NCBI GenBank assembly: GCA_029258375.1
Contig: JARHZA010000001.1
Coordinates: 787,564-851,563 of the forward strand
Length of the DNA: 64,000 bases
Direction of reading: 5' to 3'
Source: Eubacterium sp.
GTDB lineage: Bacteria; Bacillota; Clostridia; Oscillospirales; Acutalibacteraceae
Position numbers and translations under genes: made by a program. Every line of letters begins with the position of its first letter. The stretch's first letter is position 1. Of the stretch, positions 17,149-25,975 are shown piece after piece. The notes under the pieces are model-generated. The model searched no databases and was not told the DNA's origin. It was given only the letters and a program-made list of their open reading frames with translations.

Positions 17149-17844
17149 ATGTTTCAAAAAATTAAACTGTTTCTTTTAAAGATGTTTAAAAAAGATTGTT
17201 TTTACATAAATGGTCCAGAAACTTTGCCTCCTCCACTATCAAAGGAAGAGGAAGAAACTGTAATGAATGAACTAAGAGAAGGAAATGAAAAACATAAAGA
17301 ATTACTTATTACACACAATCTTAGACTTGTTGTTTATATAGCGAAAAAGTTTGATGGTTCAGCAACATCAACAGAAGATTTAATTTCAATTGGCACAATA
17401 GGGCTTATGAAAGCAGTTAAAACATTTAATCCAAATAAAAATATAAAATTTGCAACTTATGCGTCACGATGTATTGAAAATGAAATTTTAATGCATCTTA
17501 GAAAAGTTAATAATTCTAAATTTGAAATGAGCTTTGATGAACCTTTAAGTATCGACTGGGATGGAAATGAACTAACTTTAAGAGATGTTCTTGGTAGTGA
17601 TGCAGATGAAATTTCAAATGATATTGAATATAATGATGAAAAACAACTACTTTTAAAAATAGTAAATACTCTTCCGGAAAAAGAGAAAGAACTAATGAAA
17701 AAACGCTTTGGAATAATGGGCGAAAAAGAGCATACACAAAAGCAACTTGCTGATTTAATGGGAATATCACAAAGTTATATTTCACGTCTTGAAAAAAGAA
17801 TAATCGAAAAAATAAGAGCAGAAATAGTAAAAGAATATGTATAA
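17149..17844 (+). CDS. sigE: Sporulation sigma factor E precursor (pro-sigma-E)
   Basis: A 231-residue sigma-70 family factor for early mother-cell genes. The mature part begins around residue 19-20 with [13 protein letters not shown], very like the Bacillus protein (YIGGSEALPPPLS). Region 2 has [10 protein letters not shown] and [15 protein letters not shown], then [14 protein letters not shown], and region 4 has [17 protein letters not shown]. The basic, hydrophobic pro-region is only about 18-19 residues, shorter than the 27 or so in Bacillus. ATG at 17149 follows GAGGTG; the frame can also begin at an ATG at 17137 that overlaps the spoIIGA stop but has no ribosome site. Confidence 0.96.
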   Translation: MFQKIKLFLLKMFKKDCFYINGPETLPPPLSKEEEETVMNELREGNEKHKELLITHNLRLVVYIAKKFDGSATSTEDLISIGTIGLMKAVKTFNPNKNIKFATYASRCIENEILMHLRKVNNSKFEMSFDEPLSIDWDGNELTLRDVLGSDADEISNDIEYNDEKQLLLKIVNTLPEKEKELMKKRFGIMGEKEHTQKQLADLMGISQSYISRLEKRIIEKIRAEIVKEYV

Positions 17845-17856
17845 CTAAATATAAAA

Positions 17857-17912
17857 TAAAAAGCAGGGTGTAATTTAAGAAATAAAACTTAAAAAACACC
17901 TTGCTTTTTTTT
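17857..17912 (+). terminator. Bidirectional terminator between sigE and the DUF378 gene
   Basis: AAAAGCAGGGTGT (about 17859-17871) pairs with ACACCTTGCTTTT (about 17896-17908) with one G-U pair; an inner TTTAAG/CTTAAA stem closes the long loop. T runs exist in both directions, so it can serve the convergent gene as well. Confidence 0.8.
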
Positions 17913-17929
17913 GATTAAAATTGTCAGAA

Positions 17930-18139
17930 TCATTCTTCAATGGCAGTTTTGTTACTAAAAAGCAAACTAATGCACCAAATTGCTGCAAGACCAACAATAC
18001 TGTATATAATTCTTGCAAATATAGAATCTTGACCACCACAAATCCAGGCAACAAGGTCAAACTTGAATAATCCGATTAGCCCCCAGTTAATTCCACCAAT
18101 TATGTTAAGAATTAAAGCAATTCTGTTAATAATAGCCAC
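17930..18139 (-). CDS. DUF378 (YuzA-like) small membrane protein
   Basis: A 69-residue protein with two transmembrane segments. The N-terminal NRIALILNIIGGINWGLIGL is the DUF378 hallmark; the function of the family is unknown. It starts with GTG at 18139, behind GGAG about 10 bases upstream. It is convergent with sigE and lies downstream of manA on the same strand, separated by a terminator. Confidence 0.85.
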   Translation of the reverse strand: MAIINRIALILNIIGGINWGLIGLFKFDLVAWICGGQDSIFARIIYSIVGLAAIWCISLLFSNKTAIEE

Positions 18140-18159
18140 TTATAATCATCTCCAAATAA

Positions 18160-18195
18160 TAAAGTCGTTAGTATATTGCCCAAAACTAACGACTA
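18160..18195 (-). terminator. Terminator of manA
   Basis: GTCGTTAGT (18164-18172) and ACTAACGAC (18185-18193) form a 9-bp stem with a 12-nt loop; on the minus strand it is followed by TTTATTATTT. Confidence 0.65.
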
Positions 18196-18220
18196 TTATT
18201 CAAAATAAATTTATTTAATT

Positions 18221-19174
18221 TTAAATGCTTGTAACAATAATTTCTGCATCACCGCAGATTTCATAATCGCCGAAGTTTGCAGGAATAAAGAAACTATCGC
18301 CCTTCTTAAATGCCTTGTCATTTATAGTGCCTTTTCCGTCAAGTACAAGAACGTGGTTGAAACTTTCTTCATTTGTGTTAAGTGTTAATTTGTTATTTAC
18401 ATCGTAGTGGTAAACAGTAAATAAATCACATTTGGTAAGAAGTTGTGCAGTGTTGCCAGCAATATCTTCTTTTTCTCCAAATGGTTTAATTTCGTATTTA
18501 GCAGGCTCTGTTTTTGAAACGTCAACTGCTTTTTTTATGTGAAGTTCTCTTGGCTTTCCGTCATTGCCAACTCTTCCATAGTCGTAAACACGATAAGTTG
18601 AATTGCTGTTTTGCTGAATTTCAGCAATAAGAGTACCTTTTCCAATAGCATGAACTGTGCCTGCTTCAATAAAAAATAAATCGCCTTTTTTTACATTTAC
18701 AACGTTTAAAACATCTGTTAAAGTTTCATTTTCTATTGCTTTTTGAAATTCTTCACTTGTAATTTTTTCTTTAAATCCATAAACAAGTGTTGCGTCTGGT
18801 TCTGCATCAAGAACATACCAAATTTCAGTTTTACCAAATTCGTTTTCAACTCTTTTTGCATAGTCATTGTCTGGATGAACTTGAATAGAAAGATTATCCT
18901 TTGCATCAATGAGTTTAATTAAAACCGGAAAATAAGGAAAATTTAATGATTTTGTTCCAACAACATTTTCTTTGCCTAATTTTTCAATTACCTCTTCAAG
19001 TGTTTTGTTGTTATAAGTTCCACCGCAAATAGTGTTTTTGCCGTCTTTGTGGCAAGAGAGCATCCAGCCTTCAGCAAGTTTATCAAGATTAGATTCAAAT
19101 CCAAAATCCTCTTTTAATCTTGTTCCTCCCCAAATATAGTCTTTAAAGACAGGGTTTAATTTTAAAATTTCCAT
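18221..19174 (-). CDS. manA: Class I mannose-6-phosphate isomerase
   Basis: A 317-residue zinc enzyme of the short Firmicutes type that interconverts mannose-6-phosphate and fructose-6-phosphate. Visible motifs: NPVFKDYIWGGTRL at the start, SIQVHPDNDYA with zinc ligands, GKTEIWYVLDA, and EAGTVHAIGKGTLIAEIQQ with the fourth ligand His and active-site residues. The ATG at 19174 has AAGGA upstream; the longer frame to 19384 would overlap the divergent gene and is not needed. It provides entry of mannose, or precursors for glycan synthesis. Confidence 0.94.
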   Translation of the reverse strand: MEILKLNPVFKDYIWGGTRLKEDFGFESNLDKLAEGWMLSCHKDGKNTICGGTYNNKTLEEVIEKLGKENVVGTKSLNFPYFPVLIKLIDAKDNLSIQVHPDNDYAKRVENEFGKTEIWYVLDAEPDATLVYGFKEKITSEEFQKAIENETLTDVLNVVNVKKGDLFFIEAGTVHAIGKGTLIAEIQQNSNSTYRVYDYGRVGNDGKPRELHIKKAVDVSKTEPAKYEIKPFGEKEDIAGNTAQLLTKCDLFTVYHYDVNNKLTLNTNEESFNHVLVLDGKGTINDKAFKKGDSFFIPANFGDYEICGDAEIIVTSI

Positions 19175-19205
19175 AACTTCGTCCTTTTTATATAATGTAT
19201 TAAAT

Positions 19206-19234
19206 ATGATACCAAAGTTTCTCTTCACATTCAA
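19206..19234 (-). promoter_or_regulatory. Promoter of manA
   Basis: On the minus strand TTGAAT (complement of 19229-19234), 17-base spacer, TATCAT (complement of 19206-19211). It overlaps the divergent promoter at 19224-19252. Confidence 0.6.
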
Positions 19235-19252
19235 GTCATAATAGTGTAGAAT
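19224..19252 (+). promoter_or_regulatory. Promoter of the ABC-F gene
   Basis: TTCACA (19224-19229), 17-base spacer, TAGAAT (19247-19252), about 40 bases before the start codon. Its -35 overlaps the -35 of manA by one base. Confidence 0.6.
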
Positions 19253-19292
19253 ATCTAATGGAATTTTAAGACTTGAATGGAGTTTATATATT

Positions 19293-21182
19293 ATGTCTGT
19301 AATTAGTGTGCAGAATTTAACTTTATCTTTTGGAGAAAATACACTTTTTAACGATGTGTCTTTTGATGTTTTTGAAAAAGACAAAGTCGGTTTTATTGGC
19401 GCAAACGGTGTTGGTAAAACTTCTCTTTTTAAAATTATAACAGGGGAATATAAACCAGATAACGGTGCTTGTTATATTGGCAAAAATGTTAAAGTTGGTT
19501 ATATGGAACAACATACCTGCTCTGATAATAAAACAGTTTATGATGAACTTATTTCTGTTTATGATAATCTTATAGAAATGGAAAAAGAACTTGAAGAAAT
19601 TTCAGAAAAATTAACTGCAACACCATCAGAAGAACTTATTTCAAAACAAGATTATTTAACAAATGAATTTAATCAAAATGGTGGTCTTACATATAAAAGT
19701 ATGGTGCGTTCAAGTTTAATTGGTCTTGGATTTAGCGAAGATGATTTTAATATGCAAACAAGCAAACTTTCAGGTGGTCAAAGATCAAAACTTATACTTG
19801 CAAAACTACTTTTATCAAATTCAGATCTTCTTTTGCTTGATGAACCTACAAACCATCTTGACATAAGTGCAGTTGAATGGCTTGAAGGTTTCCTTTCTAA
19901 CTTTAACGGCGCATTTATAGTTGTTTCTCACGATAGATATTTTCTTGATAAGATTACAACTAAAACAATTGAACTTGAAAATAAAAAAATGCGTTCTTAC
20001 AAGGGTAATTATTCTGAATTTCTTGTAAAAAAAGAGGCAGAACAAAAAGCAATAGAAGAAAAATATGAAAACGATTTAAAAGAAATTGAACGTCTTGAAG
20101 GTATTATAGCTCAACAGCGTCAGTGGAATAGAGAAAAGAATATTAAAACTGCTGAAAGTAAAGAAAAAGTAATTGAACGAATAAAAGCACAAATGGTTGT
20201 ACCAGACTCAAAAGTTCAAAGAATCAGATTTGATTTTACACCAAAATGCGTTTCTGGTGAAGATGTTCTTGATGTATATGACTTAGCAAAATCTTTTGGT
20301 GATAAAAAGATTTTTGAAAATGTATCATTCAACGTGAGAAAAGGTCAGCGAGTTTTCCTTCTTGGCGATAATGGTTGTGGAAAAACTACTCTTTTAAAAA
20401 TACTTATGAATGATTATCACCAAACAGATGGTAAGTTTAAATTTGGTGCAAATCTTTTTACCGGCTATTTTGACCAAGTTCAAGCAAAACTTGATTTAAG
20501 TAAAACTGCAATAGATGAGGTTTGGTCAGCTTTTCCACAAATGACAGAAACGAAAGTTAGAAATGCACTTGCAGCATTTTTGTTTAAAGGCGATGATGTT
20601 TATAAAGTCCTTGAAAAATGTTCAGGTGGCGAAAGAGCAAGGATAGCACTTTTAAAACTTATGCTTGGTCAGTTTAATTTTCTTTTACTTGATGAACCTA
20701 CTAACCATCTTGATGCATTTTCAAGAGAAGAACTTGAAAATACACTTTTAAATTATAGTGGAACAATGCTTATTGTTTCTCACGATAGATATTTTATAAA
20801 TAAACTTGCAACTAAAATAGTTGAACTTACACCGAATGGCGCAAATGAATTTATTGGCAATTATGATGACTATATTGAACATAAAGTTGTTGTTGAAGAA
20901 AAAGTTTTAAAAGAAAAACCTCAAAAAGTAAATGACTATAAACTAAGAAAAGAAAAAGCAAGTAATATTAGAAAATTAAAAACACGTCTTTCAAGACTTG
21001 AAGATGATATTGAAGATGCAGAGGACAAAGTTGGATTGCTTGAAGAAGAGTTAAACAACAATCCACCTTATGAAGAATTGATGAAACTTACTGCAAAACT
21101 TGAAGAGTGGTCATCAAAAAGAGATGCTTTATATGAAGAGTGGGAGGAAGTTTCAGAAGAATTGACTTTGCTATCTGATTAA
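19293..21182 (+). CDS. ABC-F family ATPase (translation factor type)
   Basis: A 629-residue soluble protein with two ABC domains and no membrane part. Domain 1: GANGVGKTS, LSGGQRSKL, LLLLDEPTNHLDISAVEWLE. A charged linker follows (about residues 240-320, KKEAEQKAIEEKYENDL onward), the P-site tRNA interaction motif. Domain 2: GDNGCGKTT, CSGGERARI and LLDEPTNHLDAFSREELE. The C-terminus is a coiled coil (about residues 550-625). This layout matches YdiF/Uup/EttA proteins that act on stalled ribosomes. Antibiotic-resistance ABC-Fs look alike, but nothing here points to one. Confidence 0.92.
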   Translation: MSVISVQNLTLSFGENTLFNDVSFDVFEKDKVGFIGANGVGKTSLFKIITGEYKPDNGACYIGKNVKVGYMEQHTCSDNKTVYDELISVYDNLIEMEKELEEISEKLTATPSEELISKQDYLTNEFNQNGGLTYKSMVRSSLIGLGFSEDDFNMQTSKLSGGQRSKLILAKLLLSNSDLLLLDEPTNHLDISAVEWLEGFLSNFNGAFIVVSHDRYFLDKITTKTIELENKKMRSYKGNYSEFLVKKEAEQKAIEEKYENDLKEIERLEGIIAQQRQWNREKNIKTAESKEKVIERIKAQMVVPDSKVQRIRFDFTPKCVSGEDVLDVYDLAKSFGDKKIFENVSFNVRKGQRVFLLGDNGCGKTTLLKILMNDYHQTDGKFKFGANLFTGYFDQVQAKLDLSKTAIDEVWSAFPQMTETKVRNALAAFLFKGDDVYKVLEKCSGGERARIALLKLMLGQFNFLLLDEPTNHLDAFSREELENTLLNYSGTMLIVSHDRYFINKLATKIVELTPNGANEFIGNYDDYIEHKVVVEEKVLKEKPQKVNDYKLRKEKASNIRKLKTRLSRLEDDIEDAEDKVGLLEEELNNNPPYEELMKLTAKLEEWSSKRDALYEEWEEVSEELTLLSD

Positions 21183-21238
21183 ACTATAATTAAAAAGATA
21201 GTGTAAAATATTTTTTAGTACGGAGAATGTTAAAAGTA

Positions 21239-22462
21239 ATGAAAAAAGTAGTTGTAATCGGTGGCGGCGCATCTGGCTTAATGGCAGGTGCTGAAAGTGC
21301 AAAACTTGGTAACGATGTTACTATAATTGAAAAAATGCCACGCCCAGCAAGAAAAGTTCTTATATCAGGCAAGGGCAGATGTAATGTAACTAATGCTTGC
21401 TTTGAACTTAATGAACTTATTTCAAATGTTCCAAAAAATCCTCGTTTTCTTTACTCAGCATTTTCTAATTTTATGCCGTATGATATGATAGCGTTTTTGC
21501 AAGATATGGGAGTAGAAACTAAGATTGAACGAGGCAACAGAGTTTTTCCAGTTTCAGATAAAGCAGTAGATATTGTTGATGCCCTTGTAAATAATGCAAA
21601 AATGAGTGGCGCAAAAATTATAAACGCAACTGTTAAAGGATTTGATTTTGACGGTAAAAAAATAAATGGTGTAATTCTTGAAAATGACAACGTTATAGAA
21701 TGTGATTCTGTTGCAATCTGCACCGGTGGTAAAAGTTATCCTGCAACTGGTTCAACTGGCGATGGATATATTCTTGCTCGTTCAGTTGGTCATACTGTAA
21801 CAAAGATTACTCCTGCTCTTGTTCCACTTGTTTCATCAAATAATTTTATTCCAAAACTTCAAGGTTTAAGCCTTAAAAATATCTCGATTAAACTGTTAAA
21901 AGATGGTAAATCAATTTATACAGATTTTGGCGAAATGCTTTTTACTCATTTTGGAGTAAGTGGTCCGGTCATTTTGTCAGCTTCAAGCCACATAAGGGAT
22001 ATTAAAAATGGCAAGTATAAAGTTGTTATTGATTTAAAGCCAGCACTTGATGAAACTATGCTTGATAAGCGAATACTTCGTGATTTTTCTAATGAAGGTA
22101 ATAAAGATTTTATAAACTCACTTTCTGCTTTGTTGCCTAAAAAAATCATACCTGTTATAGTAGGTCTTAGTGGTATTGAGCCTTCAAGAAAGGTTAACTC
22201 AATCACAAAAGAAGAACGACGAAATCTTGTGCATTTAATAAAGAGTTTTGAAATAAATATAACAGATTTTTATAGCATTGATGCTGCTATCGTAACAAGT
22301 GGTGGTGTTGATGTTAAAGAAATAGATCCAAAAACAATGAAATCAAAAATTGTTGAAAACCTTTATTTTGCAGGCGAAGTTATTGATGTTGATGCCTATA
22401 CTGGTGGATTTAATCTTCAAATTGCATTTTCAACAGGTGTTTTATGTGGTCAAAATATGTAA
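21239..22462 (+). CDS. BaiN/HI0933-like flavoprotein oxidoreductase
   Basis: A 407-residue NAD(P)/FAD-dependent protein of the HI0933 family. The FAD-binding Rossmann motif is VVVIGGGASGLMAG, followed by KVLISGKGRCNVTN, the family hallmark, and a C-terminal ENLYFAGEVIDVDAYTGGFN. Members include BaiN of bile-acid dehydroxylation, but most are of unknown substrate and widely conserved in Firmicutes; a bile-acid role should not be assumed. Two ATGs are possible: 21227 is only one base after GGAG, so I used 21239. cmk follows in 26 bases. Confidence 0.9.
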   Translation: MKKVVVIGGGASGLMAGAESAKLGNDVTIIEKMPRPARKVLISGKGRCNVTNACFELNELISNVPKNPRFLYSAFSNFMPYDMIAFLQDMGVETKIERGNRVFPVSDKAVDIVDALVNNAKMSGAKIINATVKGFDFDGKKINGVILENDNVIECDSVAICTGGKSYPATGSTGDGYILARSVGHTVTKITPALVPLVSSNNFIPKLQGLSLKNISIKLLKDGKSIYTDFGEMLFTHFGVSGPVILSASSHIRDIKNGKYKVVIDLKPALDETMLDKRILRDFSNEGNKDFINSLSALLPKKIIPVIVGLSGIEPSRKVNSITKEERRNLVHLIKSFEINITDFYSIDAAIVTSGGVDVKEIDPKTMKSKIVENLYFAGEVIDVDAYTGGFNLQIAFSTGVLCGQNM

Positions 22463-22488
22463 AATAAAGTGATGAAAGGTTAATAGTA

Positions 22489-23148
22489 ATGATAAATGTT
22501 GCAATAGACGGACCTGCTGGTGCAGGTAAAAGCACAATAGCAAAAGCAGCTGCAAAAAAACTTGGATTTATCTATGTTGATACAGGTGCTCTTTACAGAA
22601 CAATAGCTCTAAATTGCGTAAGGCACGGTGTTATTGATTGCCCGGAAAAAATAGTTGAACTTCTTAAAGAAACAGATGTTAAACTTGATTTCGATGAAAG
22701 TGGTTCACAGTGTGTTTTCCTTAATGGTGAAGATGTTTCTTCTTTAATTCGCACACCTGAAATTTCTATGGGTGCGTCAACTGTTTCAAAAATCCCAGAG
22801 GTTCGTGCATTTCTTCTTGATTTGCAACGTGATATAGCAAAAAATAACAATGTTATTATGGATGGCAGAGATATTGGAACAGTAGTTTTGCCAAATGCTG
22901 ATAAAAAGATTTTCCTTTCTGCCTCTGCTGAATGTCGTGCAGAAAGAAGATACAAAGAACTTATCGAAAAAGGTGTAGAAGTAAAATTTGAAGATGTTCT
23001 CTCAGATGTAAATGAACGAGATTATCAAGATAGTCACAGAGAAATTGCACCGTTAAAACCAAGTGAAGATTCAATAATGGCAGATACAACAGGAATGTCA
23101 CTTGAAGATAGCACAAATATGATAATAAACATCATTAAGGGAGAATAA
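22489..23148 (+). CDS. cmk: Cytidylate kinase
   Basis: A 219-residue nucleoside monophosphate kinase that phosphorylates CMP and dCMP with ATP. P-loop DGPAGAGKSTIAKA; DTGALYRT for CMP binding; MDGRDIGTVVLPNA; C-terminal RDYQDSHREIAPLKPS. The gene order cmk-plsC-ispH-rpsA is conserved in clostridia. Confidence 0.97.
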   Translation: MINVAIDGPAGAGKSTIAKAAAKKLGFIYVDTGALYRTIALNCVRHGVIDCPEKIVELLKETDVKLDFDESGSQCVFLNGEDVSSLIRTPEISMGASTVSKIPEVRAFLLDLQRDIAKNNNVIMDGRDIGTVVLPNADKKIFLSASAECRAERRYKELIEKGVEVKFEDVLSDVNERDYQDSHREIAPLKPSEDSIMADTTGMSLEDSTNMIINIIKGE

Positions 23149-23155
23149 TTTTTCA

Positions 23156-23833
23156 ATGAGCAAAAAAGAATATACATTTAAATTTGATTATACAACAGTT
23201 AAAACATATAAACTTTATGAAGTTGCCAAAAGAGTTTTAGGTCCAATTTTTAAGATGCTTTTTAAACTTGAATATAAAGGTCTTGAAAATATTCCAAAAG
23301 ATAAAAATAAAGGCTACATAGTTGCAATTAACCATACAAGTAACCTTGATCCGATTTTTGTTTCAATTGCAAAGGGAATTCCAACACTTCACTTTATGGC
23401 AAAAGCTGAATTTTTCCAAAATCCATTTACAAGATACGTAATTGAACACTTAAATGGTTTTCCAGTTAAAAGAGGTCAAGGCGATAATTCTGCTATTGAA
23501 TATGGCGGTAAAATCGTTGAAGAGGGACACGTAATGGCAATTTGCCCAGAAGGAAAAAGAGTTAAAGATAAAAATGGTGTTCCACAAAAAGCAAAGGCGG
23601 GTGTTGCTGTAATTGCAAAAGCAACAAATGCTCCTGTTCTTCCAATTGCAATTTATTGTGATGGACCAATGAAAATTGGCAAGCACATAACAATTTCTGT
23701 TGGCAATCTTCTTTCACTTAGTGATATGGGACTTGATAAAGAGCAAACATCTCCAAAAGATATTAAATTCGGTGCAAATCTTGTTATGGATAACATTTTT
23801 AAGCTTTGGGAGGCTGAAAAAAATGCAAATTAA
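23156..23833 (+). CDS. plsC: 1-acyl-sn-glycerol-3-phosphate acyltransferase
   Basis: A 225-residue membrane-associated acyltransferase that makes phosphatidic acid. The HX4D motif is seen in NHTSNLDPIF, with FPVKRGQGD and ICPEGKRVKD as glycerol-phosphate binding motifs (the second a variant of PEGTR) and VAVIAKATNAPVLPIAI. One hydrophobic N-terminal segment. It overlaps the next gene by 11 bases. Confidence 0.93.
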   Translation: MSKKEYTFKFDYTTVKTYKLYEVAKRVLGPIFKMLFKLEYKGLENIPKDKNKGYIVAINHTSNLDPIFVSIAKGIPTLHFMAKAEFFQNPFTRYVIEHLNGFPVKRGQGDNSAIEYGGKIVEEGHVMAICPEGKRVKDKNGVPQKAKAGVAVIAKATNAPVLPIAIYCDGPMKIGKHITISVGNLLSLSDMGLDKEQTSPKDIKFGANLVMDNIFKLWEAEKNAN

Positions 23834-25859
23834 ACTTGCTAAAACAGCAGGATTTTGTTTTGGTGTAAACCGTGCTGTAAACCTTGTATATGACTTAGTC
23901 AATAAAGGCGAAAAAGTAAGCACCTTTGGGCCAATAATTCATAATAAGCAGGTTGTTGAAGACCTCGAAAAAAAAGGTGTAAAATCAATTGAAAGTCCTT
24001 CTGATTGCCAAGAAGGCTACAAAATCATAATTAGAACACACGGTGTGGAAAAATCAATTGTTGATGATATTGAACAAAAAAATATTCCATACATAAATGC
24101 CACTTGCCCTTTTGTGTTAAAAATTCACAAAATTGTTAGTGAACAAGAAGAAGGAACAATAACTTTAATAGCAGGAAATGAAAATCATCCAGAAGTTATG
24201 GGTATTCGTTCTTTCTGTAAAGGTGAAAGTTATGTTTTTCAAAATGAAAAAGAGCTTGAAAAACTTATAACAGATAAAGCATTATGTTTAAAAAATAATG
24301 TAATTTGTGTATCTCAAACAACTTTTAGCATTGAAGAATGGAAAAAGTGCGAGAAATTTATAAAAAAGGTATGTACAAACTTTAAAATATTTGATACAAT
24401 ATGCAATGCAACGTCCGATAGACAAAAAGAGGCAGAAACATTGTCAAAAGAATGTGATGCTATGATTGTTGTTGGGGGTCGCCATTCATCCAATACATGT
24501 AAATTAAGAGATGTTTGTTCTGAAAATGCACCTACTTTTCTTATAGAAACAGCAGATGAACTTTCAGATATAGACTTGTCTTCATATAATGTAGTTGGTG
24601 TTACAGCCGGGGCTTCGACACCCTCGGTTATTATCAAGGAGGTACTCAAAACCATGTCCGAAGAAATTAAAGAAAAGGAAGTTGAAACAACTGAAGAAGT
24701 TGTGGAGACAGCAGAAACCGCTGAACAAGCCGACAAGGCTGCTGTCGATGCATCTGCTGATGGTGAGGAAACCTTCGCAGAAATGCTCGAACAGTCATTC
24801 AGTGAAGACAGCACAAGTAAAGTTGTAAAGGGAATCGTTGTAAACATTACTCCAACAGAAGTATTTGTTGATGTTCCAGGTAGAAAGCAAACAGGCGTTA
24901 TCGCTTATGATGATCTTTCTGCAGAACCATTTGATAAGTGTGAAGACGTTGTATCAATTGGAGATGAACTTGACCTCATCATTATGAAAACTGATGATCA
25001 GGACGGCGTTCTTAAACTTTCAAAGAAATTAACAGATGCATTCAAAGGTTGGGACGAAATCGTTGCAGCAAAAGAAGCAGATGAAGTTCTTGAAGGTGTA
25101 GTAACAGCAGTTGTCCGTGGCGGTGTTCTTGCTACTGTAAAGGGAACTCGCGTATTCATCCCTGCATCACTTTCAGGTGTTCCACGCAACCAAGAACTTG
25201 ATGTTCTTAAAGGTGCAACAGTTCGTTTCAGAATTATTGACATTAACCCTGCAAGAAGACGTGCAGTAGGTTCAATCAAAGTTGTTGCTAACGAAGAAAG
25301 AAAAGCAGCTGAAGAAGCAGCATGGGCTAAACTTGAAGAAGGTATGAAATTAACAGGTAATGTTAAATCTCTTACAAGCTATGGCGCATTCGTTGACATC
25401 GGTGGTGTTGACGGTATGATTCACATTAGCGAACTTTCATGGAACCGCATTAAGCATCCATCAGAAGTTGTTAGCGTTGGTGACCAAGTAGAAGTTACTA
25501 TTAAGGCACTTGACGAAGAAAACAAGAAGATCTCACTTGGTTTCAAGAAGATCGAAGATAACCCATGGGAAATCCTCAAGAGAGATTATCCTGTTGGAAC
25601 AGAAGTAGAAGCTAAAATTGTTGGTCTTGCAGCATTTGGTGCTTTTGCAAATGTTATTCCTGGTATTGATGGTCTTATCCACATCAGCCAAATTAGCTGG
25701 GATAGAGTTAAGACTCCAGCAGACGTTCTTAAAGTTGGCGATGTAGTTAAAGCTAAGATTACAGAAGTTGACTTTGATAAGAAGAGAGTTAGCCTTTCAA
25801 TGAAAGAATTACTCGAAAAACCAGAAGAAGTAATCGACGAACTTGAAGACGCTGAATAA
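23823..25859 (+). CDS. ispH: IspH fused to ribosomal protein S1
   Basis: A 678-residue bifunctional fusion known from clostridia. Residues 1-276 are 4-hydroxy-3-methylbut-2-enyl diphosphate reductase, last enzyme of the MEP isoprenoid pathway, with the three iron-sulfur cysteines in AGFCFGVNRAV, NATCPFV and DTICNATSDRQ. Then comes an acidic Glu/Ala-rich linker (about 278-330) and four S1 RNA-binding repeats (about 332-405, 421-488, 507-577, 593-664); the third and fourth have the classical SYGAFVDI and AFGAFANV cores. ATG at 23823 follows GGGAGG; the frame also runs upstream to 23700 inside plsC. An internal ribosome site and ATG at 24654 could give S1 alone, and codon use changes there. Confidence 0.95.
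   Translation: MQIKLAKTAGFCFGVNRAVNLVYDLVNKGEKVSTFGPIIHNKQVVEDLEKKGVKSIESPSDCQEGYKIIIRTHGVEKSIVDDIEQKNIPYINATCPFVLKIHKIVSEQEEGTITLIAGNENHPEVMGIRSFCKGESYVFQNEKELEKLITDKALCLKNNVICVSQTTFSIEEWKKCEKFIKKVCTNFKIFDTICNATSDRQKEAETLSKECDAMIVVGGRHSSNTCKLRDVCSENAPTFLIETADELSDIDLSSYNVVGVTAGASTPSVIIKEVLKTMSEEIKEKEVETTEEVVETAETAEQADKAAVDASADGEETFAEMLEQSFSEDSTSKVVKGIVVNITPTEVFVDVPGRKQTGVIAYDDLSAEPFDKCEDVVSIGDELDLIIMKTDDQDGVLKLSKKLTDAFKGWDEIVAAKEADEVLEGVVTAVVRGGVLATVKGTRVFIPASLSGVPRNQELDVLKGATVRFRIIDINPARRRAVGSIKVVANEERKAAEEAAWAKLEEGMKLTGNVKSLTSYGAFVDIGGVDGMIHISELSWNRIKHPSEVVSVGDQVEVTIKALDEENKKISLGFKKIEDNPWEILKRDYPVGTEVEAKIVGLAAFGAFANVIPGIDGLIHISQISWDRVKTPADVLKVGDVVKAKITEVDFDKKRVSLSMKELLEKPEEVIDELEDAE
24636..24656 (+). 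promoter_or_regulatory. Internal Shine-Dalgarno and ATG at the IspH-S1 junction
   Basis: AAGGAGGT (24636-24643), a 10-base spacer and an in-frame ATG (24654, codon 278) lie exactly where IspH ends and the S1 part begins. It is the strongest ribosome site of the neighbourhood, and would start a free 401-residue S1-like protein beginning MSEEIKEKE. Confidence 0.6.
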
Positions 25860-25875
25860 TTCTTGTAATATAATT

Positions 25876-25907
25876 AAGCGATATGACTTTTGTCATATCG
25901 CTTTTTT
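25876..25907 (+). terminator. Terminator of ispH-rpsA
   Basis: AAGCGATATGAC (25876-25887) and GTCATATCGCTT (25892-25903): perfect 12-bp stem, TTTT loop, T run. Confidence 0.92.
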
Positions 25908-25920
25908 GTTTTTTATTTTA

Positions 25921-25957
25921 ATAAAAAATCCCTTAATAGTTTTGTATTAAGGGATTT
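25921..25957 (-). terminator. Terminator of the DUF4364 gene
   Basis: AAATCCCTTAATA (25926-25938) and TATTAAGGGATTT (25945-25957): perfect 13-bp stem; on the minus strand followed by TTTTTTATT. Confidence 0.88.
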
Positions 25958-25975
25958 GAATTGCTTATATAATTT

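Noticed and set aside
19175..19384. Upstream extension of the manA frame
   Set aside because: It would run through both promoters and into the divergent ABC-F gene; the conserved start is at 19174 with a ribosome site.
21239..22462. Specific bile-acid dehydroxylation role for the BaiN-like protein
   Set aside because: No other bai genes are nearby and the family is widespread with unknown substrates.
24314..24847. 177-codon minus-strand frame opposite ispH-rpsA
   Set aside because: Ser/Val/Thr-rich translation typical of antisense to an acidic linker; no start signal.
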